This document shows positions 7,400 through 17,064 of a stretch of 64,000 bases of DNA, piece by piece. Source of the DNA: Sulfurovum sp. UBA5198. GTDB taxonomy: Bacteria; Campylobacterota; Campylobacteria; Campylobacterales; Sulfurovaceae. The stretch's first letter is position 1. Each line of letters starts with the position of its first letter. A program made the translations under genes and the position numbers. The notes under the pieces were generated by a model. The model searched no databases and was not told where the DNA came from. It was given only the letters and a program-made list of their open reading frames with translations. The stretch covers positions 59,234-123,233 of the forward strand of contig DHVW01000010.1 in NCBI GenBank assembly GCA_002412865.1, read 5' to 3'.

Positions 7400-9778
7400 A
7401 TGACAACAAGAGTGGTAAAGCGAAATGGACGAGTAGAGATACTTGATGTTAGTAAAATACAAAAATACACTGCAGCGTCAGTAGTTGGGTTGAATAATGT
7501 GAGCCAGAGTGAATTGGAGGTTGATGCCAAGCTACAATTTAGGGATATGATTACAAGCGAAGAGATACAGCAAACACTAATCAAAACTGCAGCTGATAAG
7601 ATTGATATAGATAGACCTGATTGGACATTTGTAGCAGCCAGACTATTTTTGTATGATATATACCACAAAGTAAACAACCATACTGGCTATGGTTCATTGG
7701 CTGACTATTTTGCAAAAGGTGAAGCTGAAGGTCGTATCGTACTCGGACTAAAAGAAAAATACAATCTTGCAGACTTAGATGCTTACATACAGCCGACAAG
7801 AGATTTGCAGTTTTCGTACCTTGGAATATTGACTCTATATGACAGATACTTGCTAAAAGACAAAAATGGTGTGCCAATAGAGTTACCACAACATCTATTT
7901 ATGGGCGTTTCTATGTTCTTGGCACAAAATGAGTTTGACCCACAAACATGGGCGAAGAAATTTTATGACATATTGAGCAAATTTGAAGTAATGGCCGCAA
8001 CTCCAACACTCAGTAACGCCAGAACCCCACGACACCAACTAAGCTCATGCTATATAGGTTCTACTCCTGATAATATAGAGGGTATATTTGATGCCTATAA
8101 AGAGATGGCACTATTGTCTAAATTTGGTGGTGGTATAGGTTGGGATTGGTCATTGGTTAGAGGTATGGGTTCATACATTGATGGACACAAACATGCCGCT
8201 GGCGGGATAGTGCCATTTTTGAAAATCACAAATGATATAGCTATTGCAGTTGATCAGCTTGGAACACGAAAGGGAGCAATCGCCGTATACATAGAACCAT
8301 GGCATATAGATGTCAGAAACTTTTTGGATTTAAAGAAAAACTCAGGCGAAGAGCGAAGAAGAGCTCATGACTTGTTTCCTGCATTATGGCTAAATGATAT
8401 ATTTATGCGTAGAGTTGAAGCTGATGAGCCGTGGACTCTTTTTGACCCATTTGAGGTATCTGAACTTACAGGTCTATATGGAGAAGCGTTTGAGAAGAGA
8501 TATATTGAGCTAGAGAATAGCGAAAAAATAAGCAAAGAAGTTATATCAGCAAAAGGTCTATGGAAAGAGATTTTGCGTAGTTATTTTGAATCTGGCAGTC
8601 CATTCTTGACATTTAAAGATGCGGCTAACAAGACAAACCCAAATAAACATACGGGCGTAATACGAAGCTCGAACTTGTGTACAGAGATATTCCAAAATAC
8701 AGCACCAAACAGCTATAAGACAAGAATAACATATGATGATGGCTCTGTAGATGTTTATGAAGAAGATGAGATAATCACAACAGACAATGGGATGGTTAGA
8801 CCAGCCAAAAAAGTGACAGCACTTGACAGTATCAATGGCAAGCAAATATGGATAGTGGACAAAGAGACAACAGATGGAGACACAGCAGTATGTAATCTAG
8901 CATCAATAAATCTAGCCATTGTGCATACGGATGAAGATTTAGCTAGAGTCGTTCCAGTAGCAATTAGAATGCTTGATAATGTAATTGATCTAAACTTTTA
9001 TCCACTAGCAAAAGTCAAAAAAACAAACCATAAAACAAGAGCAATAGGGCTAGGTGTGATGGGTGAGGCTCAGATGCTAGCTGAAAATGCACTTCATTGG
9101 GGCAGTAGCGAACATTTTATAAAAATCGATGAGGTGATGGAATCAGTAAGCTATTATGCCATACGAACTTCAAGTGATTTAGCTCTTGAAAAAGGCAAGT
9201 ATTCTCAGTACGAAGGTTCAGACTGGAGCAAAGGAATATTCCCAATAGATAAAGCAAACGAGAACGCATGCAAGCTTGTTGACCGTGGTGGATTATTTGG
9301 CTATACTCATGATTGGCAAGCTCTAAAAGAGAAGGTTAAAAGTGACGGCATGAGAAATGGATATTTGATGGCTGTTGCACCCACTAGCTCTATATCAATA
9401 CTCGTAGGTACGACTCAAGCAATCGAACCAATATACAAGAAAAAATGGTTTGAGAAAAATCTCTCAGGCATGATACCTGCTGTCGCTCCTAAACTATCGC
9501 CTGATACTTGGGAATATTATACTACTAGCTATGAGCTTGATCAAAGAGTTCTTATAAAAGCAGCTGCTGTGAGACAAAAGTGGATAGACCAAGGACAAAG
9601 CCTAAATATCTTTGTCACACTAGACAAAGCAAGTGGAAAGTATCTAAATGACATCTATATGGATGCATGGAAATTTGGATTAAAATCGACATATTATCTC
9701 AGAAGTGAATCTCCTGATGTAGTCAAGCAAACAGATGGCGTGGCTGATAGAAGTCAAGAGTGTGTTGGTTGTCAATAA
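7400..9778 (+). CDS. nrdA: Ribonucleoside-diphosphate reductase alpha subunit, class Ia
   Basis: This is the catalytic subunit that reduces ribonucleoside diphosphates to deoxyribonucleotides. The 792 residues fit the class Ia size. An ATP-cone begins at the N terminus (VVKRNGRVE). The barrel includes the RSSNLCTEIF motif and LSSCYIGST, and the extreme C terminus ECVGCQ provides the CxxC pair that passes electrons to the active site. The partner gene nrdB lies 2 kb downstream but is separated by a restriction-modification pair. A 200-base AT-rich leader precedes the gene. Confidence 0.97.
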   Translation: MTTRVVKRNGRVEILDVSKIQKYTAASVVGLNNVSQSELEVDAKLQFRDMITSEEIQQTLIKTAADKIDIDRPDWTFVAARLFLYDIYHKVNNHTGYGSLADYFAKGEAEGRIVLGLKEKYNLADLDAYIQPTRDLQFSYLGILTLYDRYLLKDKNGVPIELPQHLFMGVSMFLAQNEFDPQTWAKKFYDILSKFEVMAATPTLSNARTPRHQLSSCYIGSTPDNIEGIFDAYKEMALLSKFGGGIGWDWSLVRGMGSYIDGHKHAAGGIVPFLKITNDIAIAVDQLGTRKGAIAVYIEPWHIDVRNFLDLKKNSGEERRRAHDLFPALWLNDIFMRRVEADEPWTLFDPFEVSELTGLYGEAFEKRYIELENSEKISKEVISAKGLWKEILRSYFESGSPFLTFKDAANKTNPNKHTGVIRSSNLCTEIFQNTAPNSYKTRITYDDGSVDVYEEDEIITTDNGMVRPAKKVTALDSINGKQIWIVDKETTDGDTAVCNLASINLAIVHTDEDLARVVPVAIRMLDNVIDLNFYPLAKVKKTNHKTRAIGLGVMGEAQMLAENALHWGSSEHFIKIDEVMESVSYYAIRTSSDLALEKGKYSQYEGSDWSKGIFPIDKANENACKLVDRGGLFGYTHDWQALKEKVKSDGMRNGYLMAVAPTSSISILVGTTQAIEPIYKKKWFEKNLSGMIPAVAPKLSPDTWEYYTTSYELDQRVLIKAAAVRQKWIDQGQSLNIFVTLDKASGKYLNDIYMDAWKFGLKSTYYLRSESPDVVKQTDGVADRSQECVGCQ

Positions 9779-9862
9779 GAAATATTTTATATTTATATTA
9801 AATGCAACATCTGTAAATGGTATAGATACAATATAACGATTATAAAATAAGGAGACTCTAAA

Positions 9863-10882
9863 ATGATACAAGCAGATAAAAGCATTTTAGAAGGATACTC
9901 GTTTATTGATCTTTTTGCTGGCATTGGTGGGTTTCATTTGGCTTTAGATTCATTTGGAGTGAAATGTGTTTTTGCCTCTGAGTGGGACAAACACGCAGCG
10001 TTTACCTATGAGGCTAATTTTGGCATAAAACCACATGGAGATATCACAGAGATTAGCGAACTTGATATTCCTGCCCATGATATCTTATGCGGCGGTTTTC
10101 CGTGTCAAGCATTTTCAATTTCAGGAAAACAAAAAGGCTTTGAGGATACTAGAGGAACACTTTTTTTTGAGATAGCCAGAATAGTTAGCCATCATAAGCC
10201 AAAAGTTCTATTGCTTGAAAATGTAAAAAATCTAACCAAGCATGATGATTCAAAAACACTAAAAACTATTATCAGTAGCTTAGAAGAGTTAGAATATAGC
10301 GTCCACTACAAGGTGCTAAACTCAAGCCACTTTGGATTACCACAAAATAGAGAACGAATTTACATTGTTGCATTTCACAGCAGTATCAATTCGAATACTT
10401 TTAGCTTTCCAGCTCCCACAAATGAACCAATATCCTTGCATCAAATTCTAGAAGATGAGCCAATTAACGCTAAAATTATCAAGAGAGATGATATAGAAAT
10501 GAATAGCACATATGCCACTAAAAGCTCTTTGTTTGATGATGTGGAATTGCTAAATAAGCCTATTCAGATTGGAAAAGTGAACAAAGGTGGACAAGGGGAG
10601 AGAATATATCATGTAATGGGTCATGCTATTACACTATCGGCTTACGGGGGCGGGATTGGTTCCAAAACAGGAATTTATCAGATAAACAATAAATTGCGAA
10701 AACTATCCCCTAGGGAGTGTGCTAGAGTCCAAGGCTTTCCAGAGAGTTTCATCACTAACCCAGCAGACACACAAGCATACAAGCAGTTTGGCAACAGTGT
10801 ATCTGTTAATGTTTTGCAGTACATCTTGCTCGAAATAACTAAAGTGCTCACAATCCAAGAAAAAGACAAAGCATATGCGTAA
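9863..10882 (+). CDS. DNA cytosine-C5 methyltransferase, M.HhaI type (GCGC)
   Basis: This 339-residue C5-methyltransferase has all the main motifs: I (FIDLFAGIGGF), IV with catalytic Cys81 (GGFPCQAFSISGKQKGF), VI (ENVKN), VIII (QNRERIYIVAF) and X (QFGNSVSVNV). The position of Cys81 and long stretches, including the target-recognition segment GKVNKGGQGERIY, closely match my recollection of M.HhaI, which methylates the inner cytosine of GCGC. A strong AAGGAG site precedes the ATG. It overlaps the downstream nuclease gene by 8 bases, and the pair sits between nrdA and nrdB. Specificity is inferred from similarity. Confidence 0.95.
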   Translation: MIQADKSILEGYSFIDLFAGIGGFHLALDSFGVKCVFASEWDKHAAFTYEANFGIKPHGDITEISELDIPAHDILCGGFPCQAFSISGKQKGFEDTRGTLFFEIARIVSHHKPKVLLLENVKNLTKHDDSKTLKTIISSLEELEYSVHYKVLNSSHFGLPQNRERIYIVAFHSSINSNTFSFPAPTNEPISLHQILEDEPINAKIIKRDDIEMNSTYATKSSLFDDVELLNKPIQIGKVNKGGQGERIYHVMGHAITLSAYGGGIGSKTGIYQINNKLRKLSPRECARVQGFPESFITNPADTQAYKQFGNSVSVNVLQYILLEITKVLTIQEKDKAYA

Positions 10883-11627
10883 AGAGCAGTTTTTGGGGTC
10901 ACAAACTGCGAAAAATGGCTTTTTGAACGAAGATGATATTGTCAATAAATTCAACAACTGGATGGCTGATGAGGATACTAAAAAATGGCTATCTATTATG
11001 CAATACGAGCTTGATAAAATAGAATTTGTAAAAGCCGTAAAGCTTAGTGGTCACAAAACAGATGTTCAAGTCCAAGTCACTATAAAATTAAAAGATGCTA
11101 TCGATGCTCAAAATCTACAAGTTAAATTAGTGAGTAACCCAAAAGGCTTTAATCAAATTGACAAAAGATGGGTTGACAAATATGTAGAGATGTGGGAAAT
11201 GCCGAATCAAATTACTGAATTGCTAAAGCTATATAGTGGCGAACTTAAACCAAACATCTCAAGTCCAAAAGACAAAAGAAGAATGTTTGCAGACGAGTTT
11301 ACAATTGATGACCAAAATGTAATGGTTGACTGGCTAACAAATAATAAAATGTTAATAATCTCAGATATACTAAAAGGTCGTGGACAATTTGCTGCTGAAT
11401 GGATGCTTGTCGCACAAAAAACAAAAGAAAACTCTAGATGGGTTTTAAAGCCTATGAACTTTTGTCTAAACTATTTTGGCAGTGGAGAAGTTATGATAAC
11501 TAAACTTGGTAATTTCAAAATAGGCAAAATTACAATGCAGAGAAAAGGTGGAGATAATGGACGAAAAACTGCAAATATGTTGCAATTTAAAATCAATCCA
11601 GCCGAGCTTTTTGAAGATAGCATATAA
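10875..11627 (+). CDS. Type II restriction endonuclease, HinP1I type (GCGC)
   Basis: This 250-residue nuclease resembles R.HinP1I, which cuts G^CGC, along its whole length from memory: LGSQTAKNGF, VKLSGHKTD, QVKLVSNPKGFNQIDK, SPKDKRRMF, GRGQFAAEWMLVAQK and QRKGGDNGRKTANMLQFKI all have clear counterparts. The PD-(D/E)xK-like active site is Asp63 with Gln82-Val-Lys84. It overlaps the end of the methyltransferase gene by 8 bases, typical of a coupled type II system. With the HhaI-like methyltransferase it forms a complete GCGC restriction-modification pair. It appears intact. Confidence 0.92.
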   Translation: MRKEQFLGSQTAKNGFLNEDDIVNKFNNWMADEDTKKWLSIMQYELDKIEFVKAVKLSGHKTDVQVQVTIKLKDAIDAQNLQVKLVSNPKGFNQIDKRWVDKYVEMWEMPNQITELLKLYSGELKPNISSPKDKRRMFADEFTIDDQNVMVDWLTNNKMLIISDILKGRGQFAAEWMLVAQKTKENSRWVLKPMNFCLNYFGSGEVMITKLGNFKIGKITMQRKGGDNGRKTANMLQFKINPAELFEDSI

Positions 11628-11686
11628 AATACCCGAGACACAAATAGGATTATGAAGCAGATTGATTTGTAAAAACAAATAATCAG

Positions 11687-11702
11687 TATAATAGTGTATA
11701 AT
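11687..11702 (+). promoter_or_regulatory. Candidate nrdB promoter with two TATAAT hexamers
   Basis: TATAAT occurs at 11687-11692 and again at 11697-11702, about 50 bases before the nrdB start. This would give nrdB its own promoter, independent of nrdA and of the restriction-modification genes that separate them. No strong -35 is visible, as is usual in Campylobacterota. Confidence 0.45.
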
Positions 11703-11748
11703 ATTCAAAAGCTTATTAAAACTCCCAAGAACAACCAAGGAAGTACAC

Positions 11749-12768
11749 ATGGAACGCAAAAAAATATACAATCCAGAATCAACAGAAAATACCAATGATA
11801 GACAAATTTTTGGTGGCAATCCAACAGGAATATTTGAGCTAAATGACATCAAATACCAATGGGCATATAACCTATGGGAAGTTATGTTAAACAACACTTG
11901 GTTTCCAAAAGAAGTGGACATGACAAAAGATGTTGGTGACTACAAGCAGATAACAAATTCAGAGAAACGAGCATACGACAAGGTTTTAGCCCAGCTGATA
12001 TTTATGGATAGTTTGCAGACAAATAACATTATTGACAATCTAAACCCTTATATCACATCTCCTGAGATAAATCTTATTTTGGTTCGTCAAGCTTTCGAAG
12101 AAGCACTACATTCACAAAGTTACGCCGTGATGGTGGATAGCATATCTACAAATTCGGCTGAAATATATGACCTTTGGCGTACAGATATGATGCTAAAAAC
12201 CAAAAATGATTCAATAGCAAAAGTTTATGATGAGCTAAGCGAAAACCCAACTGATACAAATATAGTAAAAGCGATGTTTGCAAATCAGATTTTGGAGGGA
12301 ATATATTTTTATAGTGGTTTTGCTTATATATATACTCTGGCTAGAAGCGGTAAGATGCTAGGCTCAGCTGATATGATTCGCTTTATCCAAAGAGATGAGT
12401 TAACGCACCTTGCACTATTTCAAAATATGATTAAATCAACCAAGCGAGAGAGACCAGAGCTATTCACGCCAGAGCTTATTAGCGAAGTATATGATATGTT
12501 CCGTGACGCTGTCGATCTTGAAGTTAAATGGGGTCAATATATCACGGACGGTCAAATATTGGGGCTAACAAATGATATCATAGAACAATATATACAATAC
12601 CTAGCAGATGATAGACTAGTCTCTGTGGGAATGGAAAAACTATATAATGTAGAAAATCCAATCAAATGGGTCGATACTTTCTCTAAATTTAATGACCAAA
12701 AAACAAATTTCTTTGAATCAAACAACACTAACTACTCAAAAGGAAGTTTGAATCTAGATGATTTCTAG
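11749..12768 (+). CDS. nrdB: Ribonucleoside-diphosphate reductase beta subunit, class Ia
   Basis: This 339-residue radical-generating subunit houses the di-iron centre for NrdA. The ligand region EEALHSQSY keeps a Tyr at the position of the radical tyrosine (Tyr122 in E. coli) four residues after the His ligand. It is therefore a tyrosyl-radical enzyme and not the Phe-bearing Mn/Fe type. The second ligand helix includes QRDELTHLALF. The start has CAAGGA about 9 bases upstream. The nitrilase-family gene overlaps its 3' end by 11 bases, suggesting an nrdB - amidohydrolase - pcm operon. Confidence 0.96.
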   Translation: MERKKIYNPESTENTNDRQIFGGNPTGIFELNDIKYQWAYNLWEVMLNNTWFPKEVDMTKDVGDYKQITNSEKRAYDKVLAQLIFMDSLQTNNIIDNLNPYITSPEINLILVRQAFEEALHSQSYAVMVDSISTNSAEIYDLWRTDMMLKTKNDSIAKVYDELSENPTDTNIVKAMFANQILEGIYFYSGFAYIYTLARSGKMLGSADMIRFIQRDELTHLALFQNMIKSTKRERPELFTPELISEVYDMFRDAVDLEVKWGQYITDGQILGLTNDIIEQYIQYLADDRLVSVGMEKLYNVENPIKWVDTFSKFNDQKTNFFESNNTNYSKGSLNLDDF

Positions 12769-13477
12769 CTCTAAGCAAAATATTACAGTTGGCACTGTGT
12801 CTCAGGGTGACAAGAGCTATGAAGCTAGCTTACAATTAATAATTGACAAAATCAACAAAATGAGCGATAATTCATTAATTATAGCACCAGAACTTGTATT
12901 AACAGGCTTTGATTATGACAATATGGACAAAGCCTCTGAGTTTACAAATTATGCCACTGATAAACTTTTAAGCTTGGTAGGTAGTCAAATACTAATATTT
13001 ACAGCTATTGTCAAAAAAGACAATAGATATGAAAACGAAGCAATTATTTTGCATAATCATAAAGTAATACATAGACAATCAAAAAGCAGACTCTTTACGC
13101 TAGGTGGCGAAGAGAAACATTTTAAAGCAGGGGATAGCAAGGATATAATTCCATTTGAAATCAATAGCGTGAAGTATGCAGTGCTAATATGCTTTGAGAT
13201 TAGATTTAAAGAGCTTTGGAAAGCAGTTGAGGGAGTGGATATAATTATCGTGCCTGCACAGTGGGGAAAAATTAGAGAAAATCATATAGTGAAACTTTCT
13301 CAGGCATTGGCTATAATGAACCAATGTTTTGTAATTATGTCTAGCAGTGGTGATTGCGGAATATTAGAGCTCTCACAAATTTACAACCCAAATGGTGACT
13401 CGTTGTCATGTGACGAAAAGATAAAGATAAGTGAAGTGGCAAAAATAAGAAGATATATAAGTATGGAGACTGAATGA
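12758..13477 (+). CDS. Carbon-nitrogen hydrolase (nitrilase superfamily)
   Basis: This is a 239-residue member of the nitrilase superfamily. The catalytic Glu lies in APELVL, the Lys near HRQSKSRLF and the nucleophile Cys in VLICFEIRF. Members hydrolyse amide or nitrile C-N bonds; the substrate cannot be read from the sequence. It overlaps nrdB by 11 bases and the pcm gene by 4, so all three are probably translated from one message. At 239 residues it is slightly shorter than typical omega-amidases (about 260-280). Confidence 0.85.
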   Translation: MISSSKQNITVGTVSQGDKSYEASLQLIIDKINKMSDNSLIIAPELVLTGFDYDNMDKASEFTNYATDKLLSLVGSQILIFTAIVKKDNRYENEAIILHNHKVIHRQSKSRLFTLGGEEKHFKAGDSKDIIPFEINSVKYAVLICFEIRFKELWKAVEGVDIIIVPAQWGKIRENHIVKLSQALAIMNQCFVIMSSSGDCGILELSQIYNPNGDSLSCDEKIKISEVAKIRRYISMETE

Positions 13478-14106
13478 TTAAACGAAGAGAAATACAAAAG
13501 ATGAGCGAAGCAATAGATAGACAATTCAAACTTGATGAAAATGTTAGAGAAGCAATAATAAGAGTAGATAGAGAAGCATTCGTACCTTCTGCGTTTAGAC
13601 ATTTGGCTTATAATCTTGATGCATTACCATTAAAAGATAGTCAGTGGATAAGCTCCCCCGTGACAGTAGCAAAGATGACACAGTACTTGGATATGGATGG
13701 TGTGGATAGCGTGTTAGAAATTGGTTGTGGTAGCGGCTATCAAGCAGCAGTGCTAAGCAAAATGTGTCGTAGAGTATTTACAATAGAGCGAATAAATGAG
13801 CTTTTGAAAACTGCAAAGAAGAGATTTTCTGAGCTAGAACTAAATAATATATTTGCGAAATTTGATGATGGACAAACAGGCTGGGCTGAATATGCACCGT
13901 TTGATAGGATAATATTTTCAGCAACTGCAACCCAAATACCACAAGTGTTATTTGACCAACTAAAAGATGGTGGTGTTATCATAGCACCAATACAAGAGGG
14001 TAGTTTACAGATATTGACACGGCATTATAAGAGAAATGGCAGAATAACAACCGAAGCTATCGAACAATGCTTATTTGTACCAGTATTAAGTGGTACACAA
14101 AGGTAG
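13474..14106 (+). CDS. pcm: Protein-L-isoaspartate O-methyltransferase
   Basis: This 210-residue SAM-dependent enzyme methylates L-isoaspartyl residues in aged proteins so that they can revert to aspartate. It has the family segment ISSPVTVAKMTQYL before motif I, VLEIGCGSGYQAAVLSKM, and FDRIIFSATATQIP in motif II. The length is normal for bacterial PCMT. It starts within an ATGA overlap with the upstream hydrolase. A 12-base tandem repeat (GTCAATCAGATT) begins at its stop codon. Confidence 0.93.
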   Translation: MIKRREIQKMSEAIDRQFKLDENVREAIIRVDREAFVPSAFRHLAYNLDALPLKDSQWISSPVTVAKMTQYLDMDGVDSVLEIGCGSGYQAAVLSKMCRRVFTIERINELLKTAKKRFSELELNNIFAKFDDGQTGWAEYAPFDRIIFSATATQIPQVLFDQLKDGGVIIAPIQEGSLQILTRHYKRNGRITTEAIEQCLFVPVLSGTQR

Positions 14107-14135
14107 TCAATCAGATTGTCAATCAGATTGTCAAT
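14106..14135. repeat. 12-base tandem repeat, 2.5 copies
   Basis: GTCAATCAGATT occurs twice in tandem and is followed by GTCAAT. It lies directly after the pcm stop and about 15 bases before a TATTAT hexamer that could serve the helix-turn-helix gene at 14191. It might be an operator, but the copy number is too low to be sure. Confidence 0.5.
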
Positions 14136-14190
14136 ATATTAAATTTATGGTATTATTACAAGATAAAATCCTAAATTGGAGAACTTGACA

Positions 14191-14850
14191 ATGGAAAATC
14201 TTATAAAACCATCACAATATGCTAAAGAATACGGCATATCAAGACAAGCAGTATATGCAAAGATAAAAAAAGGAACCATACCCTCAAAAGAGCTAAATGG
14301 GCAAATTTATATAGATTTAAATAATAACCATGCATCAATAGATTCACAAACTGCAAACAAGCTAACAGAAGGGATTTGTGCAGGTGACCATTTAGCAACT
14401 ACTAGCTTATATGCTGAGTATCAAGCAGTAGTTGCTTCAAAAAATGAAACAATCGAAGCACTAAAATCTAGTATTAATGACCTTAAGCAAAGCAACGAGC
14501 AGACGATAAATGTTTTAAGTGGTGAGATTGATTTGCTCAAACAAGCTTTTAATGAGATGAAGTATATTTACTCAAACCAACTTCTGTCAAATCTAAATCT
14601 ACAAGAAATATCAGCTGAAAGTTTGCCTGCTGGAGAAGTAGCAATAGTACAAGAGGATTATAAGCAATGGGTAACCGTAGTGAGATATTTATCTAAATAC
14701 AGCATCAATCCAAAATACTATGCAAGCATAATGGACTATGTAGAAAAAATATACGAAAATGGTGATGACAGGACAAGACTTATTAATCATGAAATAAGAC
14801 TAGATAACCAAAAAGTAGATTTAGAGTTTGCCAAAGAGGCATTAAACTGA
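14191..14850 (+). CDS. Helix-turn-helix DNA-binding protein with coiled coil
   Basis: This 219-residue protein is counted from ATG at 14191, which has GGAG 9 bases upstream; an in-frame TTG at 14176 has no such support. Residues 1-45 form a helix-turn-helix of the excisionase/MerR-like type (YAKEYGISRQAVYAKIKKG). Residues about 80-125 are probably coiled coil, and a helical C-terminal domain follows. A perfect Fur box overlaps its stop codon and precedes feoB. Its target is unknown. It could be a local regulator or a nucleoid-type protein. Confidence 0.7.
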   Translation: MENLIKPSQYAKEYGISRQAVYAKIKKGTIPSKELNGQIYIDLNNNHASIDSQTANKLTEGICAGDHLATTSLYAEYQAVVASKNETIEALKSSINDLKQSNEQTINVLSGEIDLLKQAFNEMKYIYSNQLLSNLNLQEISAESLPAGEVAIVQEDYKQWVTVVRYLSKYSINPKYYASIMDYVEKIYENGDDRTRLINHEIRLDNQKVDLEFAKEALN

Positions 14851-14862
14851 TAATTATTATCA
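14848..14862 (+). promoter_or_regulatory. Fur box upstream of feoB
   Basis: TGATAATTATTATCA is a perfect 7-1-7 inverted repeat matching the Fur consensus core. A second, incomplete copy (TAATTATTATCA) lies at 14903-14914, nearer the feoB start. Iron-dependent repression of feoBA is the expected outcome. Confidence 0.8.
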
Positions 14863-14928
14863 ATTTAAGAGTAATTTAAGCACCTTGTAGATATTATACT
14901 AGTAATTATTATCAAAAAGGATATATAA

Positions 14929-17064
14929 ATGTCAAACGAAATCGTAGTAGCACTAGCAGGACAACCAAATGTTGGCAAAAGTTCACTAATTAATGCAATA
15001 TCAAATGCAAAATTAAAAGTTGGAAACTTTTCTGGTGTTACTGTTGATAAAACCGAGGTTGTGTTTACAGTATGTGACGATGTATTATGTAGTGATTACG
15101 AAGTTCATATCATTGACTTACCAGGAGCTTATTCACTAAATGACTACACGATAGAAGAACGAGTCACAAAGAATTTTTTACAAAATGACAACTACGATAT
15201 TATTCTAAATGTAATTGACTCAACAAACCTGCAAAGAAATCTACTGCTGACCACTCAGCTATTGGAAAGTGGCAAAAAAGTTATAGTAGCACTCAATATG
15301 AGTGATGAGGCCGATAAAGAAGGCATAAATATAGATGCCCATCAGCTTTCTATCATTTTAGGTGTGCCATGCATTAAAACAAGTTCAAAGAATAAATCAG
15401 GCATAGAAGAGCTAAAAAAAGAAATAATCCAAACACATAAAAATCCATATAGCGAGCCAAAGCTAATATATAGTGATGCAATAGAAGAAGAGATAGCTGA
15501 AATTACGACCTTAATGAGAGAGAAAAATTACAAACTCCAGCCACAACATTTCTCATATAGACAACTAGCTGTAAAGCTACTACAAGAAGACAAAGAAGTT
15601 TACAATGAATTACGAAGTGAGCCTATCTGGATAGAGCTTATGCCACTAATCAGGGAGAGTTTAGAGCATATTTATTTGCACTATGAGACAAAAGACTTAG
15701 AACAGATATTTGGAGATGAGCATTTTGCATTTGCAAAAGGTGCAAAAATGGAAGTGATATCTACTAAAGCGATGAAGGCAAAAAATATAACACAAAAGAT
15801 TGACAACATACTTATCAGTCCATACTATGGAATACCTGTATTTTTGTTTTTTATGTGGGGCTTATTTCAGCTGACATTCACGCTAGGTGCTATACCTATG
15901 GACATGATAGATGCGATATTTACTGCACTTGGAGATGCTACAAAACATTTCCTAGGAGAAGGAATGCTAGGTTCACTTATCGCTGATGGCGTTATAGCAG
16001 GCGTGGGTGCGGTTGTGATGTTCTTGCCAAATATTTTGATCCTGTTTATAGGTATAGCACTCCTTGAGACGACTGGATACATGAGTCGAGTTGCATTTTT
16101 ACTTGATGGATTTTTTCACAAGTTCGGACTTCACGGCAAGAGCTTTATACCATTGGTGACTGGTTTTGGTTGTTCTGTGCCTGCGTACATGGCGGCTAGA
16201 ACGCTCAAAAATGAAAGAGATAGGCTAATTACACTATTCATTATAGGTTTTATGAGTTGCGGTGCAAGATTGCCGATTTATGTACTTTTCATTGGTGCAT
16301 TTTTTGCCAAAGATAATGCTGGGACTATGCTTTTTGTGATATATATAGCTGGAGCAATATTCGGGCTGATAGCAGCAAAAGTTTTAAAAGTAGTCGTATT
16401 CAAGGGAGATGATGAACCGTTTGTAATGGAGATGCCAAAGTATAGAATGCCCTCATTTAAGCTCATCTGGCACACAGTCTACGCACAAGCAAAAAGCTAC
16501 CTAAAAAAAGCAGGTACATTTATACTACTAGCTTCTATGTTAATTTGGTTTGCAGTAAACTATCCAAAAAATGAGATATTACAAAATGAGTTGACAACAA
16601 AACTAACACAAGCTGAAAATAATGCTACAAAAATATCCCTTCAAAATGAGTACAAACAAAAAGAACTAAAACAAAGCTACTTAGGACAAGTTGGGAGTGC
16701 AATGACACCGATATTTGAGCCATTAGGATTTGACTGGAAGATGAGTGTATCACTTGCTACTGGATTGGCAGCAAAAGAGGTCGTGGTATCCACCATGGGT
16801 GTGCTTTATTCATTAGGTGATGATGTAGATGAGGAAAATAATGGATTAATAGAGCAGATAAAGGCCAATATACCATTTAGTTCCGCTGTTGCATTTATAA
16901 TATTTGTAATGATATACTTGCCATGCCTTGCCGCATCTATGGTATTTACAAGAGAAGCAGGTGGCTGGAGATATTTAGTGTACCTATTCATATTTACAAC
17001 TACCACGGCGTGGATAATGAGCTTTATAGGCTACAGGATAGCACTATATTTAGGGGGTGCATAA
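14929..17064 (+). CDS. feoB: Ferrous iron transport GTPase/permease FeoB
   Basis: This 711-residue inner-membrane protein imports Fe2+. The N-terminal G domain has G1 GQPNVGKS (residues 11-18), a G2 region with SGVTVDK, G3 DLPGAYSL and G4 NMSD. The membrane part has two inverted Gate regions, including GFGCSVPAYMAARTL and the LAAKEVVVSTMGVLY segment near the C terminus. The ATG has AAGG upstream. Fur sites lie just before it, and feoA follows with a TAATG overlap. The feoB-feoA order is the reverse of E. coli feoABC. Confidence 0.97.
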   Translation: MSNEIVVALAGQPNVGKSSLINAISNAKLKVGNFSGVTVDKTEVVFTVCDDVLCSDYEVHIIDLPGAYSLNDYTIEERVTKNFLQNDNYDIILNVIDSTNLQRNLLLTTQLLESGKKVIVALNMSDEADKEGINIDAHQLSIILGVPCIKTSSKNKSGIEELKKEIIQTHKNPYSEPKLIYSDAIEEEIAEITTLMREKNYKLQPQHFSYRQLAVKLLQEDKEVYNELRSEPIWIELMPLIRESLEHIYLHYETKDLEQIFGDEHFAFAKGAKMEVISTKAMKAKNITQKIDNILISPYYGIPVFLFFMWGLFQLTFTLGAIPMDMIDAIFTALGDATKHFLGEGMLGSLIADGVIAGVGAVVMFLPNILILFIGIALLETTGYMSRVAFLLDGFFHKFGLHGKSFIPLVTGFGCSVPAYMAARTLKNERDRLITLFIIGFMSCGARLPIYVLFIGAFFAKDNAGTMLFVIYIAGAIFGLIAAKVLKVVVFKGDDEPFVMEMPKYRMPSFKLIWHTVYAQAKSYLKKAGTFILLASMLIWFAVNYPKNEILQNELTTKLTQAENNATKISLQNEYKQKELKQSYLGQVGSAMTPIFEPLGFDWKMSVSLATGLAAKEVVVSTMGVLYSLGDDVDEENNGLIEQIKANIPFSSAVAFIIFVMIYLPCLAASMVFTREAGGWRYLVYLFIFTTTTAWIMSFIGYRIALYLGGA

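Noticed and set aside
14106..14135. Iteron-type replication origin
   Set aside because: Only two and a half 12-base repeats, with no DnaA boxes or replication gene nearby.
16923..17063. N-terminal extension of feoA
   Set aside because: The extension is inside feoB and unlike FeoA; ATG at 17064 has a ribosome site and the family N terminus.
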